A stretch of 64,000 nt of DNA, taken from positions 2,792,202 to 2,856,201 of the forward strand of contig NW_004955518.1 of NCBI RefSeq assembly GCF_000276665.1, given 5' to 3'. Positions 37,806 to 49,587 of this stretch are shown here, in pieces. This DNA is from Chinchilla lanigera. Lineage: Eukaryota; Chordata; Mammalia; Rodentia; Chinchillidae. Under the pieces are notes generated by a model. It was not told where the DNA came from and ran no database searches. It saw only the letters and a list, made by a program, of their open reading frames with translations. Both the position numbers and the translations under genes were made by a program. Position 1 is the first letter of the stretch, and every line of letters starts with the position of its first letter.

Positions 37806-39110
37806 AAAAGAAAATCCATAGAATTAGATAAAAGTAACAGAAAAGAAAAACAGCAAAATAAAGAAAAAATAAAGAAGCACTGAGAGAAAAATAGAAAAGA
37901 AAACCCACCCCCCTTAAAGAATCAATGAAGAAAAAGAAACAAGTTCAAAAAATTTCTGTTATTTTAAATGAGTGATTTCTTTCCAGTGTCTACAGTTTTG
38001 GAATTCACCAGATATGAGGGAGGGATAGAGAGTCACTACTAAGACCTGTTTTGTTTCTACACTCATGTTTCTGTGTGTGAATGCTGAATCCTCTCCTGCC
38101 TTTCCTTCTAGACATGACTGGTCAATAGTATCCACCCTAAGGCTGTAATTACTTCGGCTGCTGCTAGTGTTTATGGTCCTCTGTGTGCCCGAGGCATGCT
38201 TTCGCCAGCTAGTTTAATGGCATGTGGGTTTATGAGGTTCTCCATGCCCGCTCCAGAGGCCCCTCTGTCCATACACTCCAAGCTGTGGCAGTCGCCCAAG
38301 CCAAGGCATATACCTCGTCATGTTGGCAGATGGAAAAAGGCGACACACCACTGGGCTGTGTGTTGAGTGTATACAGTGGGGAAGGAGTAAAGGAGTCCTC
38401 TGGACTTAATGCCAGCACTTTCAGACCCGGCTGGCTCCAAAAGCCACCCATGACAAGCCTGCCTTGTGAACTTGGAAAGAACCGCTGTGTCCTTTCCCAG
38501 CCTGAACTTAAACTTCTCAGGGGGTCTAAGTCTACCTTGTACCCTCTTTACTACTTGCTGTTATGGCTGTCTCCTCCCCAGTCACTGTAGTACAGTGACC
38601 CCAGAAAGCCTGAAGTGTAGTTTTTCTGTAGCTCAGTCTTAAACAATTAACCCCTTCCCAAAATGGCTCCTGATTAAATCTCTTATGGTGGGCACTGCAC
38701 TGGATTTCTTCTCCAACTGTAACCTGCCATGCAGAGGAGTTATTTTCAGAGTAAGACCCCTCTTCTGTTTTTGTAGTTTACTATAACCATGGACTTTCCT
38801 TGGGGTTAGAGCTGCCAGTCCAGCTCACTGTTTATCCCTGGAGCTGCGAACCCCTCTCTGGGTTTACCTTGTATTAATGAGGACAGGTCTGCCTCCTTGG
38901 GAGCTAGCTACTGTTCAAGAGTACTTTGTTCTTTTCTCTACATTATGTTCAGTTGCTGTGTATTTTCTAGTTCTCTTGTTGGCTCTTTGTTGATTCGCAG
39001 AGATCTACTTTTATTTATTTATGTATTTTAACTAAGTTATTGTTTTCCAGGTGTCTTGATTCCAGGTCCAGGAGAAGCTGTATTTTGCTGCCAGTTTTTT
39101 TCACCAGAGC

Positions 39111-39848
39111 AGAGGTGGGTGTGTGTCCACCTGCATGGCCTGTGGAGAACCTCATTTGGAGGTTGGTAGGGGATGGTGGCTCTAAGAATAATCTTTAAAA
39201 GCATACAGATTTACCTTGTTCTGTGAGTCCTTTGAGTTCATGTAGAAAGAGAAAGTCAGCACTTCTTCTGCAGAATAGAATGTGTGGTTTGCCTTTGGCT
39301 TCTGAGGAAGCATGGACTTTGCTTTATGTAATTATTGTAAGAGTCTGCGCCCCCCTCTCCAGTTTCACAATGTTTGTGATATCTCACAAGTTCCCCCTAA
39401 GACGTGGTCAGGATTATCTGCTGAATCTCTGTCACAAACTAGTCCTTTTTTGTGTTGAAGTTAGAAAGAGGGCTTTCTGGGTTATCTCGTATATTAAGGA
39501 AAAACTTATTTTTCCAGCTTTAGTCATAAGTATTTCTAAAAGAGGCAGTTTGAGAGACAAAATACACCATTCAGTATTTAATACTTTATCTTCATGACTT
39601 AAACCTGAGTCTTTGAACTTTGCTTTGTGATTATACTACCTTACCATTTATATATGTAACAGTTTGTGGGTAATTTACTGGAATTAGAGCTTTTACATCA
39701 ATCATGGATAGCCTTTTATAAAAAAAATCAAACTAAGCACCACTGAGTACAAAAATGGAAATGGAAAATCTGTCATCATAGTCACCCCAAAAGGAGAATT
39801 TTAAGTTTGTAACACTTTAAGCACTGCCTCTTAGGATGTCTATAAATA
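39111..39848. other. Unassigned intergenic sequence
   Basis: No gene or clear repeat. A 124-codon frame at 39223-39597 has no recognisable family, no CpG promoter and no splice support, so I do not call it. Confidence 0.5.
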
Positions 39849-39849
39849 G

Positions 39850-40023
39850 AGATGGGTATGGTGAGACGTGCCTATAATCCCAGCACTCGGGAGGCTCAGG
39901 CTGGAGGAGGAGCAAAGCAATCCCAGGCTATATAGAGAGTTCAGTGCCAGCCTGAACGCCTGAACTACATAGTGAGACCCTGCCTCAAAAAAAAAAAAAA
40001 AAAAAAGAAAGGAAGGAAGGAAA
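39850..40023 (+). repeat. B1-type SINE
   Basis: gatgggtatggtgagacgtg ... gaccctgcctcaaaaaaa with an A20/GGAA-rich tail. Confidence 0.92.
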
Positions 40024-40344
40024 AATTAAACAGAAACTTCTAAATAAATAAAGCCTAAAAGAAAATTCTGTATATTATATTTTCTTATAGATTAATCTCC
40101 ATTGTTCTGCTACTTGTATTCTAGTTTTAATGAAGCACAAGGTTTCAAAGGATAAATATTGATATCTAGTTCATGTAAGTTTTATGAAAATTGAATAAAC
40201 TATTCAGATTATGCTAGAAATTATTCTTTTAATAGTAGCAATACATTTATTTTTATAACATCAGTTTAACAGTAACCTACTAAAAGGGTGTTGCTATTAA
40301 AATGATAAATTATCCTTCTGAGCAAATTGAAAAAGCTTCTTGTC

Positions 40345-40830
40345 TAAGCAAATTGGACAGAGCTTCCTCAACAAACTAGAATTAGAGATCCCATTTGACC
40401 CAGCTATTCACCTTCTCTGTATTTTTCCAGAACTGAAAACATCATACCACAGCGATATATGTACACCCACCTTGACAGCAGCACAACTGGTCATAGCTAA
40501 ATCTTAGAAACAACCCAAATGCCCTTCAACTGAGAAATGGATAAAAAAGATGTATTTTTATACAGTGGAGTATTACTCAACTATAAAGAAAGATAGATAA
40601 ATGGATGGCTTTCATAGGTAAATGGATGCAACTAGAGACCATGCTCATAAGTGAAATAAATCAGACCCACATGTGTAAACATTGTCTTGTCTCCCTAGTG
40701 TAAGAAACTGAAAGAGTAAGCAAAGTCCAAAAAGTACAATGAATATTGTGAAAGGGAAAGAAACTGCTCAAAGGGAAAGAACAACTGGGATGAGGGAAAG
40801 GAGAAAAGATAGAAGGAAAAGAAAAGAAAT

Positions 40831-40862
<32 letters not shown>

Positions 40863-41096
40863 AGATAGCCAAGATAATTGTGCTACTAATTTCTGTTAGT
40901 TTATTGAAAGGAACAGTTAATGCTTAATTTTTTTGACCAATTTTGCATGCTTATATTTGGTAATCTGAACATCTACTTTGAAGATAACAATATCCAGTAT
41001 AACAACCGTGTTGATTTCCTATCATCTTACTTTGAAATTCTGTATCATTTTTAATGTTTTTTTAATTTTTGTTCTCTTTAAAAATAATAAATAAAT
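40345..41096 (+). mobile_element. L1 3' end, sense strand
   Basis: caaactagaattagagatcc, atttgacccagctattcacc, ggataaaaaagatgt and ggatgcaactagagaccatg are the terminal ORF2/3'UTR L1 sequence, ending in an AATAAATAAA tail. Collinear with 56.2-56.95 kb. A CA/TA run lies inside (40830-40862). Confidence 0.88.
40830..40862 (+). repeat. (TA)n(CA)n microsatellite
   Basis: atatatatata followed by acacacacac within the L1 3'UTR. The matching position of the 55.4-kb L1 also carries an alternating TG/TA run, so it was probably present in the source family. Confidence 0.9.
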
Positions 41097-42539
41097 GTCT
41101 ATTCTGTTCATTTAATTTTGTGATTAAAAAAGTTCCCACTGATGGAAAAAAATTTTGTAGTGCATTATGTAATTCATATGCTTTTGTGAAATTTGATATT
41201 TTATTATGCATTTACTGTTTCACCCTTCATCTTTAGCATGTTTATGACTTTCACAAAATAGATAGAAGCCTCTTCCTGCCTAATACTTCCAGGAGTTACT
41301 ACCTCACTGGCACCCTGGAGCTATTGAATTTTCTTGCTATCCTGGGGTCAATTTTAACAATGTAAGGCCACTTACAGAGGTTTTTGGCCCCATGGAGAAA
41401 GTAACCTCAAAATAACAACCTTGACAATAAAAAAATAAAGTACCTCTGTGCACAGAACAGGAAGGTGTTCTTTAACTCTTCCCTCTTCCAAAGCTCCAAA
41501 AGGCCTACTTGAATCAAGTCTTTTGTCTGTTGATACTTTTTAATAAGAACTTTTTAATTTCCTACATTCCTTGGCCAAGTTTTATAGAACTCCTTTTGAA
41601 ATTTAAAAATGAACAAGAGCAACTTTAAATTCATAAAATGGAGCTGCTACTTCAATATTCTTTGCCACTGAAGGTGGTATGTAACTTCATTGTAGCTGGT
41701 ACCCATGTAATTTCAATAGCCATGTCTTCTATTTCAGAATATAATTTATTTTTATTTGACTTTTGATGCTATCATGAGACCTTATTTGCAGTTATAAAAC
41801 CTAACTACTATAGAAGAGGTACAGTATACTTTTTGCAACTTAAAAAAAAGTTTAAAGGGGCTAAGAGTGCATTGATATAGTACGTGCATAGCATGTGTGT
41901 GGCCCTGGAATATGTAAAATATGTATGTGGCCCCAGAATATGTAAAAGAATTTTTGTTTAACTGTGAACCATGATGTATGTACAAGATTAAAAAGCTATT
42001 CACTGCCCCCTTTAATCTTCTCATTTTGTGCTTTATAATTAAAAGAATGTTTTCGGAAAAGAAAAATTCCTGAAGTATTATTTTTATGTATAAATAAAGT
42101 TTCATCTGTATCTGAGAAGTTGTAGTCTTTATTTTTGTTTTGTTTTAATATTATTAGCTTTCCTGAAATAGGCAGTATTGGCAAAGAGAATATTTTGTAA
42201 AGGTTTATTTTGTATTTTGACCAATCAGATCACTGTATGCTATTATGGGAGAAAAAAACTTTCATTCCCAAATCAGGTTTTCATTGTCCCTTAATAAATA
42301 CAAATATTGCCTATTTATTTAGGAACACAAGACAGACAAACAGGAAATCCTTTTGAGAGCACTATGGCAGAAAATTCTCTTGTTTTGAGTTATAAGCAAG
42401 ATTCCGTAGTTCTTCATATTGTAGATCTATAGCAGGGTGGCTTTTTCTGGATTATTTGATTATGAGTACTTTGGTTTGGTCTCTTACTTCCTAAATTAGA
42501 AGTAACAAAAAAGATACTTTGCAGTATAAAAGCTAAGCA
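41097..42539. other. Unassigned intergenic sequence
   Basis: AT-rich single-copy-looking sequence with no gene. Reading frames here are short and lack family resemblance. Confidence 0.5.
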
Positions 42540-42617
42540 CTGGGTCAGGGATATGGCTGAGTGGCACAAGGGCCTGACTGGCAAGCCCAAGGTCCTGAAT
42601 TTGATTCCTGGTACTAA
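42540..42617 (+). repeat. ID-type SINE
   Basis: gggtcagggatatggctgag ... tttgattcctggtact; it directly abuts the following B1. Confidence 0.88.
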
Positions 42618-42775
42618 AGCGGGTGTGGTGGCACATGCCTGTAATCCCAGCACTCAGGAGACAGAGGTAGAGAGATGGCAGAGATTTTGGCCAGCCTGGG
42701 CTACATAGCAAGTTCAAAGCCAGCTTGAATAGCTTGAACTATATAGTGAGACCCTGTCTCAAAAAAAAAAAAAAG
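42618..42775 (+). repeat. B1-type SINE
   Basis: gcgggtgtggtggcacatg ... gaccctgtctcaaaaaaa. The ID/B1 junction has no spacer, so one used the other's A-tail or lost it. Confidence 0.92.
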
Positions 42776-42839
42776 CTAACCACTGAATGATAGAAATCTG
42801 AACATATAGTAAGTAGTACTTGAATTCCTCTGTTCATTT

Positions 42840-43165
42840 ATTCAGTAGGTACAAAGTGCCCAAGTGTATGCTAAGGTGCTTAGAACACAGTACTGAACTG
42901 CACAGAAATTGTTCTCCTCAGGAGGAAATTCTGTTTTGGTCACTATAGAGTGCTCACAGTTAAGTAAAACAAATCTCTTTCCCTTGGTTTTATATTCTGC
43001 TGAGACAGTAGAAAAGGATATGAGTGAAAAAGACAATAAAGTATAAATTGTGATGAATGTCAGGAGAAAAACAGTAATGACGGACTAGAATAGGCAGTTA
43101 AGGGTGGGAACCCTGTGTAGGTAGGGTGATAGACTGAAGAGACGGCATTTAAGCTGAAACCTGTG
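42840..43165 (-). mobile_element. L2-like remnant
   Basis: Antisense L2 text: ttcagtaggtacaaagtgcc, taaggtgcttagaacacagt, gaagagacggcatttaagc and tgaaacctg (cf. gaggtgacatttgagctgag, known L2 pattern). Confidence 0.55.
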
Positions 43166-43830
43166 GTGTGATCCTTTTCTGTTTTGGAATCGGTAATGCT
43201 AGCTTCCAGGAATTACTTTCTGAGTACTTCCCTTTTGATTTCATTAAAGATGTTGGGAAGTGGTGACTTGAAATCTTCCCTAAAGTTCTTGTAGAATTTT
43301 CTGTGAATTGGGACCTGGGCTTTTACTTCTTCAGTTGCCTGTTACTGGATTGTTGTGGGTGTTTTATATCTTCGTGGTTCAATTTTGGTAATTCATATAT
43401 ATATCTAAGAATCTATCCCTTCTGAATTCTAATTTATTAAAGGTTCTCAAAGTAAATACTAATAACCTTGATTTGGCAGTGTCGTGATTTCTCCTTTTTC
43501 ATACTTTTTCCTTGATTTGGGTCATTTCTTTTTTAAAAATTGCCTAGGGGTTTGTCTATTTTATTCTTTCAAAAAACCAACCGTTTGATTCATTAATGCT
43601 TTGTGTTTTTTAGTCTCAGTTTATTAACTTCTAGCCTGATCATTATAATTTCCTTTACTAACTTCAAATTTGGATTGTTCTTGTTCTTCTAGGACCTTGA
43701 GGTGCATCATTAGTTTATTTGACTTGCTGTATTTTTCTAAAGCTATATACTCCTCTCTTAGGATTGCTTTCCTTATGTCCCTAGGTTCTGGTGTTTTGCA
43801 CTGCTATTACTATTTGATTCTAGGAACTTT

Positions 43831-43866
43831 CTTAATTCTTCCTTGATTCAGAAAGGAAGAATTAAG
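43831..43866. repeat. Perfect inverted repeat, 14-bp arms
   Basis: cttaattcttcctt (43831-43844) and its exact reverse complement aaggaagaattaag (43853-43866) around an 8-base loop, at a point where the L1 stops matching its sister copy. Confidence 0.9.
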
Positions 43867-43965
43867 ATTAGCACACTGTTGGATTTTGTTTCTTGATCTA
43901 ATCTGCCAATCTGAGTTTTTGGTCGGGAAGTTTGGACCATTCACATTTAGAGTTATTATTGAAAT

Positions 43966-44113
43966 GTTTTTGTTTTGAGACAAGGTCTTGCTCTGTAGTT
44001 CAGGCTGGCCTTGAACTCACTATGTAGCTCAGGCTGGCCTCGAATTCAGAGTGACCCTGCTGCCTCTGCCTCCCAAGTGCTGGGATTACAGGCATGTACC
44101 ACCACACCTAGCC
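43966..44113 (-). repeat. B1-type SINE nested in L1
   Basis: gttttgagacaaggtcttgc ... atgtaccaccacacctagcc. Confidence 0.93.
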
Positions 44114-45699
44114 TACTGAAATGTATTGACTATTCCTATCATTGCATTATTTTCCTGTTGCTGAATTCCCTCCCCCGACTTTCTGCTTAACTGCATACCA
44201 TGTCTGCCACACCATTCTGTTGGATTTTTGGCACCGTTGACTTCATTGTCCCTTTCTAGAATATACGTTAGAATTTTTTATAGGGCTGGTTTTCTGGTCC
44301 TGAATATCTTTAGGTGCTTTTTGTCCTGGAAATACTTTATTTCTCCATCAATTTTGAAAGACAGTTTTGCAGAATATGTAAGTCTGGTTTGGAAACTGTT
44401 TACTTTTAAGACTTAACACGTTTTGCTCCAAGCTCCCCTGGTCTTTAAAGTTTGCTGTAATACTAATGGCTTTACTTTTATAAGTGATTCATTGCTTTTC
44501 TCTAAGATCCTGTTCCTGGGTTGTACTTCTGGGATTTTGACCATGATGTGTTGTAGAGAAGTTGGCTCTTTGGAGTTCTGTATGCCTCACTTACTCAGGA
44601 CCTTGTGCTCGCCAGGCAGGCACTGTGTCCCTGTCTTTCCATTAAACTTTATTCATCTTTAGTCAACCCTATGTTCTTAGTGTTTAATTGTTTCCCTATA
44701 TTTGGAAAGTTTCCTGCTACTTCTATAAGCAGACTTTTTTTTAATGCCATTTGTGCCATCTTCCAATTTTTCACTTATTTAATCTTATTCTTCACATCAT
44801 CTAACGGCTGTTGGATCCATTTGTTATGTTTTCTTGTTTTTAAGTTATCTCTGAGGTTGTTCTGACTCTCTATCCCCACATTTGTTGCTTCTGCTGCCCA
44901 TACTTTCAATGTAATTTTTAATATCCTGGATTCCTGTTTGGACTCTATTCATGTAATCTGATTCTTTACCAAACTGGTCATTCATATTGTGTATCATTTT
45001 GTTTAGCTCAGCTAGCTTTTTATTAATGTGTTCTGTAAGCTCCTTGATAGTTTTATTATATCCATTACTTATTTAATTATATCTACCATTAGCCTGCTGT
45101 GCACCTGATTGTATATTTTTTTAGTCAGCTCTGCTACCCTGTCAAATAATTTGTCTGTGTTGCTTTTGCTTTCCTCCCTCTTGATGATCCATGGATTGAT
45201 TGGCTTGGGGGGAGTTGGGAGTTTGGGGAGGTATTTTGTTTCCTTTTCTTCTCCTGTTTCTATTGGAGTTTGTTTAGTTTTGCACTTAAGTTTGCAGCAC
45301 CATATAGTATTAAAACACTGTTGCTAGTAGAGAGATCCCAGTTAGTGTCTGCTTTTTAGTGATGCCCTCTGGGCATGGCTAACTATAGCTCTTTGCCTCT
45401 GTTACAGGATCCAATGCCTTTCTTAATTGTGGTGGGAGAGTGATGCATGTAATTGGTCCAGCACGCAGTTACCTAGGAATGGACCACAGTAGTGTTAATG
45501 ACACAAAGGTAATCCAGATATTGGCATACAAAGAAAACCTGTTAATAGCAGCAGGTATGTGACCCTGACAATAACAAATCAATAACAATATCATCCAAGA
45601 TAAACTTGTTATTGGCATACATAAAAACTAATAATGTATCATCCTCAATTGTAGAGATCTATAATTACAGTGTGAACACCAAGACAAACCAGTGACATG

Positions 45700-45830
45700 C
45701 AGCAAACATCTACTAGAGGCAACAACTATGCCTTCACTATGACATTCACTGTGACTTCACTATGATATTCACTATGACAACTATGCCTTCAGTATGACAA
45801 CAATGTCATTCACTAATGACAGAAAGGAAT
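45700..45830. repeat. Short tandem repeats of a ttcactatgac unit
   Basis: ctatgccttcactatgacat, tcactgtgacttcactatg, atattcactatgacaacta and gccttcagtatgacaac: an irregular tandem array in L1 sequence. Confidence 0.75.
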
Positions 45831-45887
45831 TCAACACTAATAACATAGGGTTGACTAAAAATGAATAAAGTTAAATGGAAAGACAGG

Positions 45888-45950
45888 GACACAATGCCTG
45901 CCTGGCAAGCACAAGGTCCTGAGTTCAGTTCCCAGTACAAAAAAAAAAAA
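45888..45950 (+). repeat. 5'-truncated ID-type SINE
   Basis: Only the right half: atgcctgcctggcaagcac, gagttcagttcccagtac, A12 tail. Confidence 0.85.
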
Positions 45951-46752
45951 GGGAATTGGGGATGGAAAAATGAAAAATTCTGGAAAAAAAAAAAAAATGG
46001 GAGATGAAAAGGTAGAAACAAAAATGAGACAAAAGATCCTATTAATGAGTAGAAGGATATTTATAGAATTGTATAAAGGTCACGAAAAAGAATAAATGAG
46101 AAAAAGATGATAGAAGAAAGGGAGGAAAAAACATTAAGAATTTTTAAAAGTAATGGAAAGATGATTAAAAACAAGAAAAGAAACCGAAACCCCAGTAAAC
46201 TAGCAAGTAGAAAAGAGTCAAAGAAAAAGAGAAAGAAAAAAATGAATCCAGAAAAAAAAAAAATCTCTGTACTTTTTAAGTGATTTCCTTCTAGGATCTA
46301 TAGATTTGGAGTCCAGCAAGTTAGGGTCTTCACCAGCTTTATGGCCTGAGAGCTTGTGAGATGCTCCCCCAAGTGCTCCATCCAGAAGCCCCTCTCTTTA
46401 CCCCAGGCTGTGGCAATTGTCTAAGCTCGGGTGTGTTCTTGCTCTTGTTGGCATATGGAGAAGGCAGGCAGAACTCAAAACTGGGCTGGACATAGGCAGC
46501 TGGACAGTGGTTTAAGTAATTAATGCCGGCACTTTCAGACCCAGCCTTTTCTGAGTGCAACCCAAGCAGAGCCTGGCTTCTCAGTGCCACAGGTGGGGCC
46601 TGTGTCCTTCTCAGCCTGAGCTGAAACTCCTCAGGGGTTCTCCGTCAAGCCGGTTCCCTGTTATGACTGTCTCTCCTGGCTGTCTCTCATCTTGTTACTG
46701 TGAGCAGCTCACACTGAGAACCCTGAAGTGAAGTTATTGTGTAGTTGTTCTG

Positions 46753-47220
46753 TGTCAGAGCCCAGCCATCGCTGCTGGTCCCCAGGTGCCTTTCCCAGGT
46801 GCCACCTGTGGGGAGCCAGCCTACTCTGCCAAGTCTTCTCCACCCAGACGCCACTTGCAGGGACCTCATCCTGCTACTAATTTGTGCCCTGACCAGAGGA
46901 TGAATGAGGATGAATGGTGAAGCAGACCCAGAGTCAGTTTAACATGTGGGCAGCCAGCAGGCTCGTGCCTCTAGGGCAGAGGAGTCCCTAAACCCGGCCT
47001 CATCTTCCTTTTATTGACCTAAACACCAGTACAAGCAATCAGAGTAACAAGGCTCATCTGCCTTCCAGCACCCACTTAGTGCATGCCCAGGTAAGCAAGT
47101 TAATCTCAGCTATATTGACTTTATCCTAGGACCTGCAGCTGTCATCACTCCTGCCTGATGCCTTTCTCTTTTGTGCTCACAGAGGCCAGGTAAGCCTCCA
47201 GTTGCCTCTGCTGTCCCACA
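46753..47220 (-). mobile_element. Solo LTR with exact 6-bp duplication (class II/ERVK-like) nested in L1
   Basis: TGTCAGAG ... TCCCACA on the plus strand (TG...CA), 468 bp, with gttctg at 46747-46752 and 47221-47226. Minus orientation chosen because AATAAA occurs on that strand (about 47010-47020). The empty site is deduced from the L1 at 38.62-38.65 kb. Class is inferred from the 6-bp duplication. Confidence 0.82.
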
Positions 47221-47331
47221 GTTCTGAGTCCTAGATTTAAATAACCACCCTCTTCCTGAAATGGCGCCTAATTAGGGACTCTGGCAATATGGCAGGCATC
47301 ACTCTGGATCTCCTCTCTAGCTGTTGCCTAC

Positions 47332-47680
47332 TGTGGGGAACCAGTCAGACTGCTTCAAACCCCTAGGGCATCTAAGGACATCTGAGAATGTGACCCCACT
47401 TATCTAGCACAGGTGACAGTGGAATACAGCTATGTAACCATGACTTAGCATAGGTAAACACACGTGCACTGGTTACAGCACTATACAAGAATGTAAATAT
47501 GAGATTACAACCTGTGTAAGAAGTATACAATAAAGATGCAGGCTGCGCTTGTGCTCTTGTGCTCTTGCCCTCCGCTCTGCTTCACGCTGCCTGCTGTTGC
47601 GGTTTTGCACATGTACATTCTTTCACCTGGGGACCTCACCCTCAAAATCTCCCTTGCCCGCCCCAGCCAGCAGACACCCA
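47332..47680 (+). mobile_element. Second solo LTR (6-bp duplication, one mismatch; class II/ERVK-like) nested in L1
   Basis: TGTGGGGAACC ... GACACCCA, 349 bp; (g/c)cctac at 47326-47331 and 47681-47686. Polyadenylation signal AATAAA at 47529-47534 followed by a GCTCTTG-repeat U5 start, as in intracisternal-type LTRs. Little similarity to its neighbour at 46753. Confidence 0.8.
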
Positions 47681-48122
47681 CCCTACAGAAGGAGTCCCCT
47701 CAAAGCAAAACCTTGTACTGTTTTTGCTGTTTACAAGAGCTGTGGGCTCCCCCAGTGCCTGTGCCATCAACCCAGCCTGCCATTTATCCCTGGACCTCCC
47801 TGCCTGGGGTATTTACCTTGTATGTGCAGTGCTAGATTCCCCTCCCCACAAGCCAGGGTGATACTCCAGGCTGTGTCATATTTTTCTCTGCATTGTATTC
47901 CATCTCTTCAACTTCTCTGTAGCTTCGAATTTTCCTGTCAATTCCTCCTCAATTCCCAGCAATCTACTTATCTCTTTCTCTTTGCCAAGTTGTTATTTTC
48001 CAGATGTTTGGATTCTGAATCTCAGAAAGGCTGAATTTTGCTGCCAATCCCTGCACCACTGTTTCCTCTCTGTTTCTTCTTTTGTGATCTTTGAACAGTC
48101 TCTATCAGAATCACCTGGAGAG

Positions 48123-48209
48123 AGCTGGGGAGTTAGCTCAGTGGCATAGCGCCTGCCTGGCAAGAGCGATGTCGTGAGTTCTATTTCTGGTACTGGAAAA
48201 AAAAAGACT
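48123..48209 (+). repeat. ID-type SINE
   Basis: gagctggggagttagctcag ... gttctatttctggtactgg, A-tail. Confidence 0.9.
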
Positions 48210-48224
48210 CATTTAAAAATCAAT

Positions 48225-48338
48225 TTGGGGCTGGGGATTTAGCTCAGCAGCACAGCACCTGCCTGGCAAGCGCAAGGTCGTGAGTTTGATTCCCGGTACC
48301 AGAAAAAAACAAAAAACAAAAACAAACAAATAAAAAAA
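48225..48338 (+). repeat. ID-type SINE
   Basis: ggggctggggatttagctc ... tttgattcccggtaccag, long CAAA tail; 15 bp after the previous ID, same orientation. Confidence 0.93.
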
Positions 48339-48449
48339 AGAATCACGTGGAGAATTTGATTAAATTCAGATACCCAGACCCATATTGAATAGGACTCTAC
48401 AGTTAGAATCACAAAATCTCCTTTTTGAACAATTATCCGAGATCAGTAT

Positions 48450-48508
48450 AATTTTGAGAGCAACTGTCAGTCAATTTTGAGAGCAGTCAATTTTGAGAGC
48501 AACTGTAC
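48450..48508 (+). repeat. Local tandem duplication of an 18-bp unit
   Basis: agtcaattttgagagc occurs twice in a row and a third aattttgagagcaactg precedes it. Confidence 0.85.
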
Positions 48509-48509
48509 C

Positions 48510-49399
48510 TGCTATATATGTTTCTTCAAGCAATATCCACTCATATGTTCTTTATTCTACTTTTCTGTGATGTATACTTGTAAATATATAATCATTTGAT
48601 AGCACTACAATCAACAATATCAACAGTACTTGCTTTAGGAATAGTGGACTGTCACCCCTGTTGAATGAATTAATTCCTAAAAGGCATTATTCAAACATCT
48701 ACCAACCAGCCACTGCAGCACTCAAGATTTCTACTGCCAGCAATTCTATTTCATTAGATTTTGCCTTCTCTTAGACACCTTTTTAAATAGAGACGTCCCT
48801 AGGAAGAATTAATAGGTTAAAAGGTCCTGAAGCCTGATTAATTTGGGATACTGACTGTGTATCTGGACAGTCTCGAACATTAAAAGGGCAAAGGGCACAA
48901 AAAAGAGAAGTATGAGATGTTGAAGATAAACTCCAAAGGGTGCTATCTAAATTTTGACAGCTTTCTTTCAGGGGATTAGTTAATTAATATTACTAGCAAC
49001 ATTGTGTTTTGAAAAGCAAGACAAAAGAACTTTAAAAGCAAACGTTTACTTTTAGATACCAGTTTCTGCATTTTCTGACACAAGAAAGGTAACAATAGAT
49101 AAAATGTTTAAAGGTAGCAAAGATCAATCATTGTTTTGAGACCTAGAAAATATTTAGGGTCCTATTCTAGAAATTTGAAAAAAAACTTTTCAAAGTTAAG
49201 AATAAATAACACTATAACACTTACAGTATTAGCCTAAGATTCCTACTTTTCATGACTGGTACAAATATAATTAATTTGATATTGGCCAGCAAATAAATTT
49301 AGAAATTATAACCATTCTTCCATTTTAATTATAAGTGAATTTTTAAAATTTCTCCCCCCCACACACAACTGCATTATTGGTTAATAAAATTGTTATAAA
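48510..49399. other. Unassigned intergenic sequence
   Basis: AT-rich; no gene, RNA or clear repeat seen. Confidence 0.5.
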
Positions 49400-49563
49400 C
49401 AAGGCATGGTGGCACACACCTGTAATCCTAGCACTTGGGAGGCTGAGGCAGTAGTATCGTTGCAAGTTCAAGGCTAGCCTGGGCTACAAAGTGAGCACAA
49501 GGGCAGCCTGAACTGCATAGTGAGACCCTATCTCAAAAAGACAAATAAAAATAAAATAAAATT
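49400..49563 (+). repeat. B1-type SINE
   Basis: caaggcatggtggcacacac ... gaccctatctcaaaaagac; (AAAT)n tail. gttataa/gtcatat sequence flanks it. Confidence 0.92.
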
Positions 49564-49587
49564 GTCATATTTGAAAATTGAGATTCT

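Larger units (their letters stand above)
31395..39110 (-). mobile_element. Long antisense L1 (near full length), with nested insertions
   Basis: From left: the L1 3' end (31.4-32.2 kb), ORF2 reverse transcriptase pieces (32.76-33.75 kb; [42 protein letters not shown] on the minus strand), endonuclease end (34.39-34.69 kb; TTEYTFFLEAHG), an ORF1-like zone (about 35.0-36.6 kb) and 5'UTR (about 37.9-39.1 kb). Many stops and frameshifts: not active. Inserted later: ID 34860, B1 35095, LTR 35530, B1 37139 and two IDs at 37612 and 37726. An assembly gap lies inside. The 5' part is homologous to the L1 at 43.2-48.07 kb. Confidence 0.9.
43172..48070 (-). mobile_element. Second antisense L1 (5' half), with nested LTRs
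   Basis: Starts inside ORF2 (match to 33.5 kb: tttgatttcattaaag, aagttcttgtagaatttt), has a rearranged join near 43831-43866, then runs through ORF1-like (44.2-45.3 kb) and 5'UTR (46.3-48.07 kb) regions parallel to the 31.4-39.1 kb copy. Inserts: B1 43966, ID fragment about 44595, ID 45888, LTR 46753, LTR 47332. No intact frame. Confidence 0.85.
48092..48460 (+). mobile_element. MER5-like hAT remnant split by two ID SINEs
   Basis: tctatcagaatcacctggag (about 48099-48118), then two IDs, then agaatttgattaaattcag and atacccagacccatattg. Matches the MER5A order. agaatcac(c/g)tggagag-type duplication flanks the insertion block. Confidence 0.6.

Noticed and set aside
38222..38590. 122-codon protein
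   Set aside because: Lies in the antisense 5'UTR of an L1; the sister L1 does not keep the frame.
47549..48034. 161-codon protein
   Set aside because: The frame spans an LTR end and L1 5'UTR.
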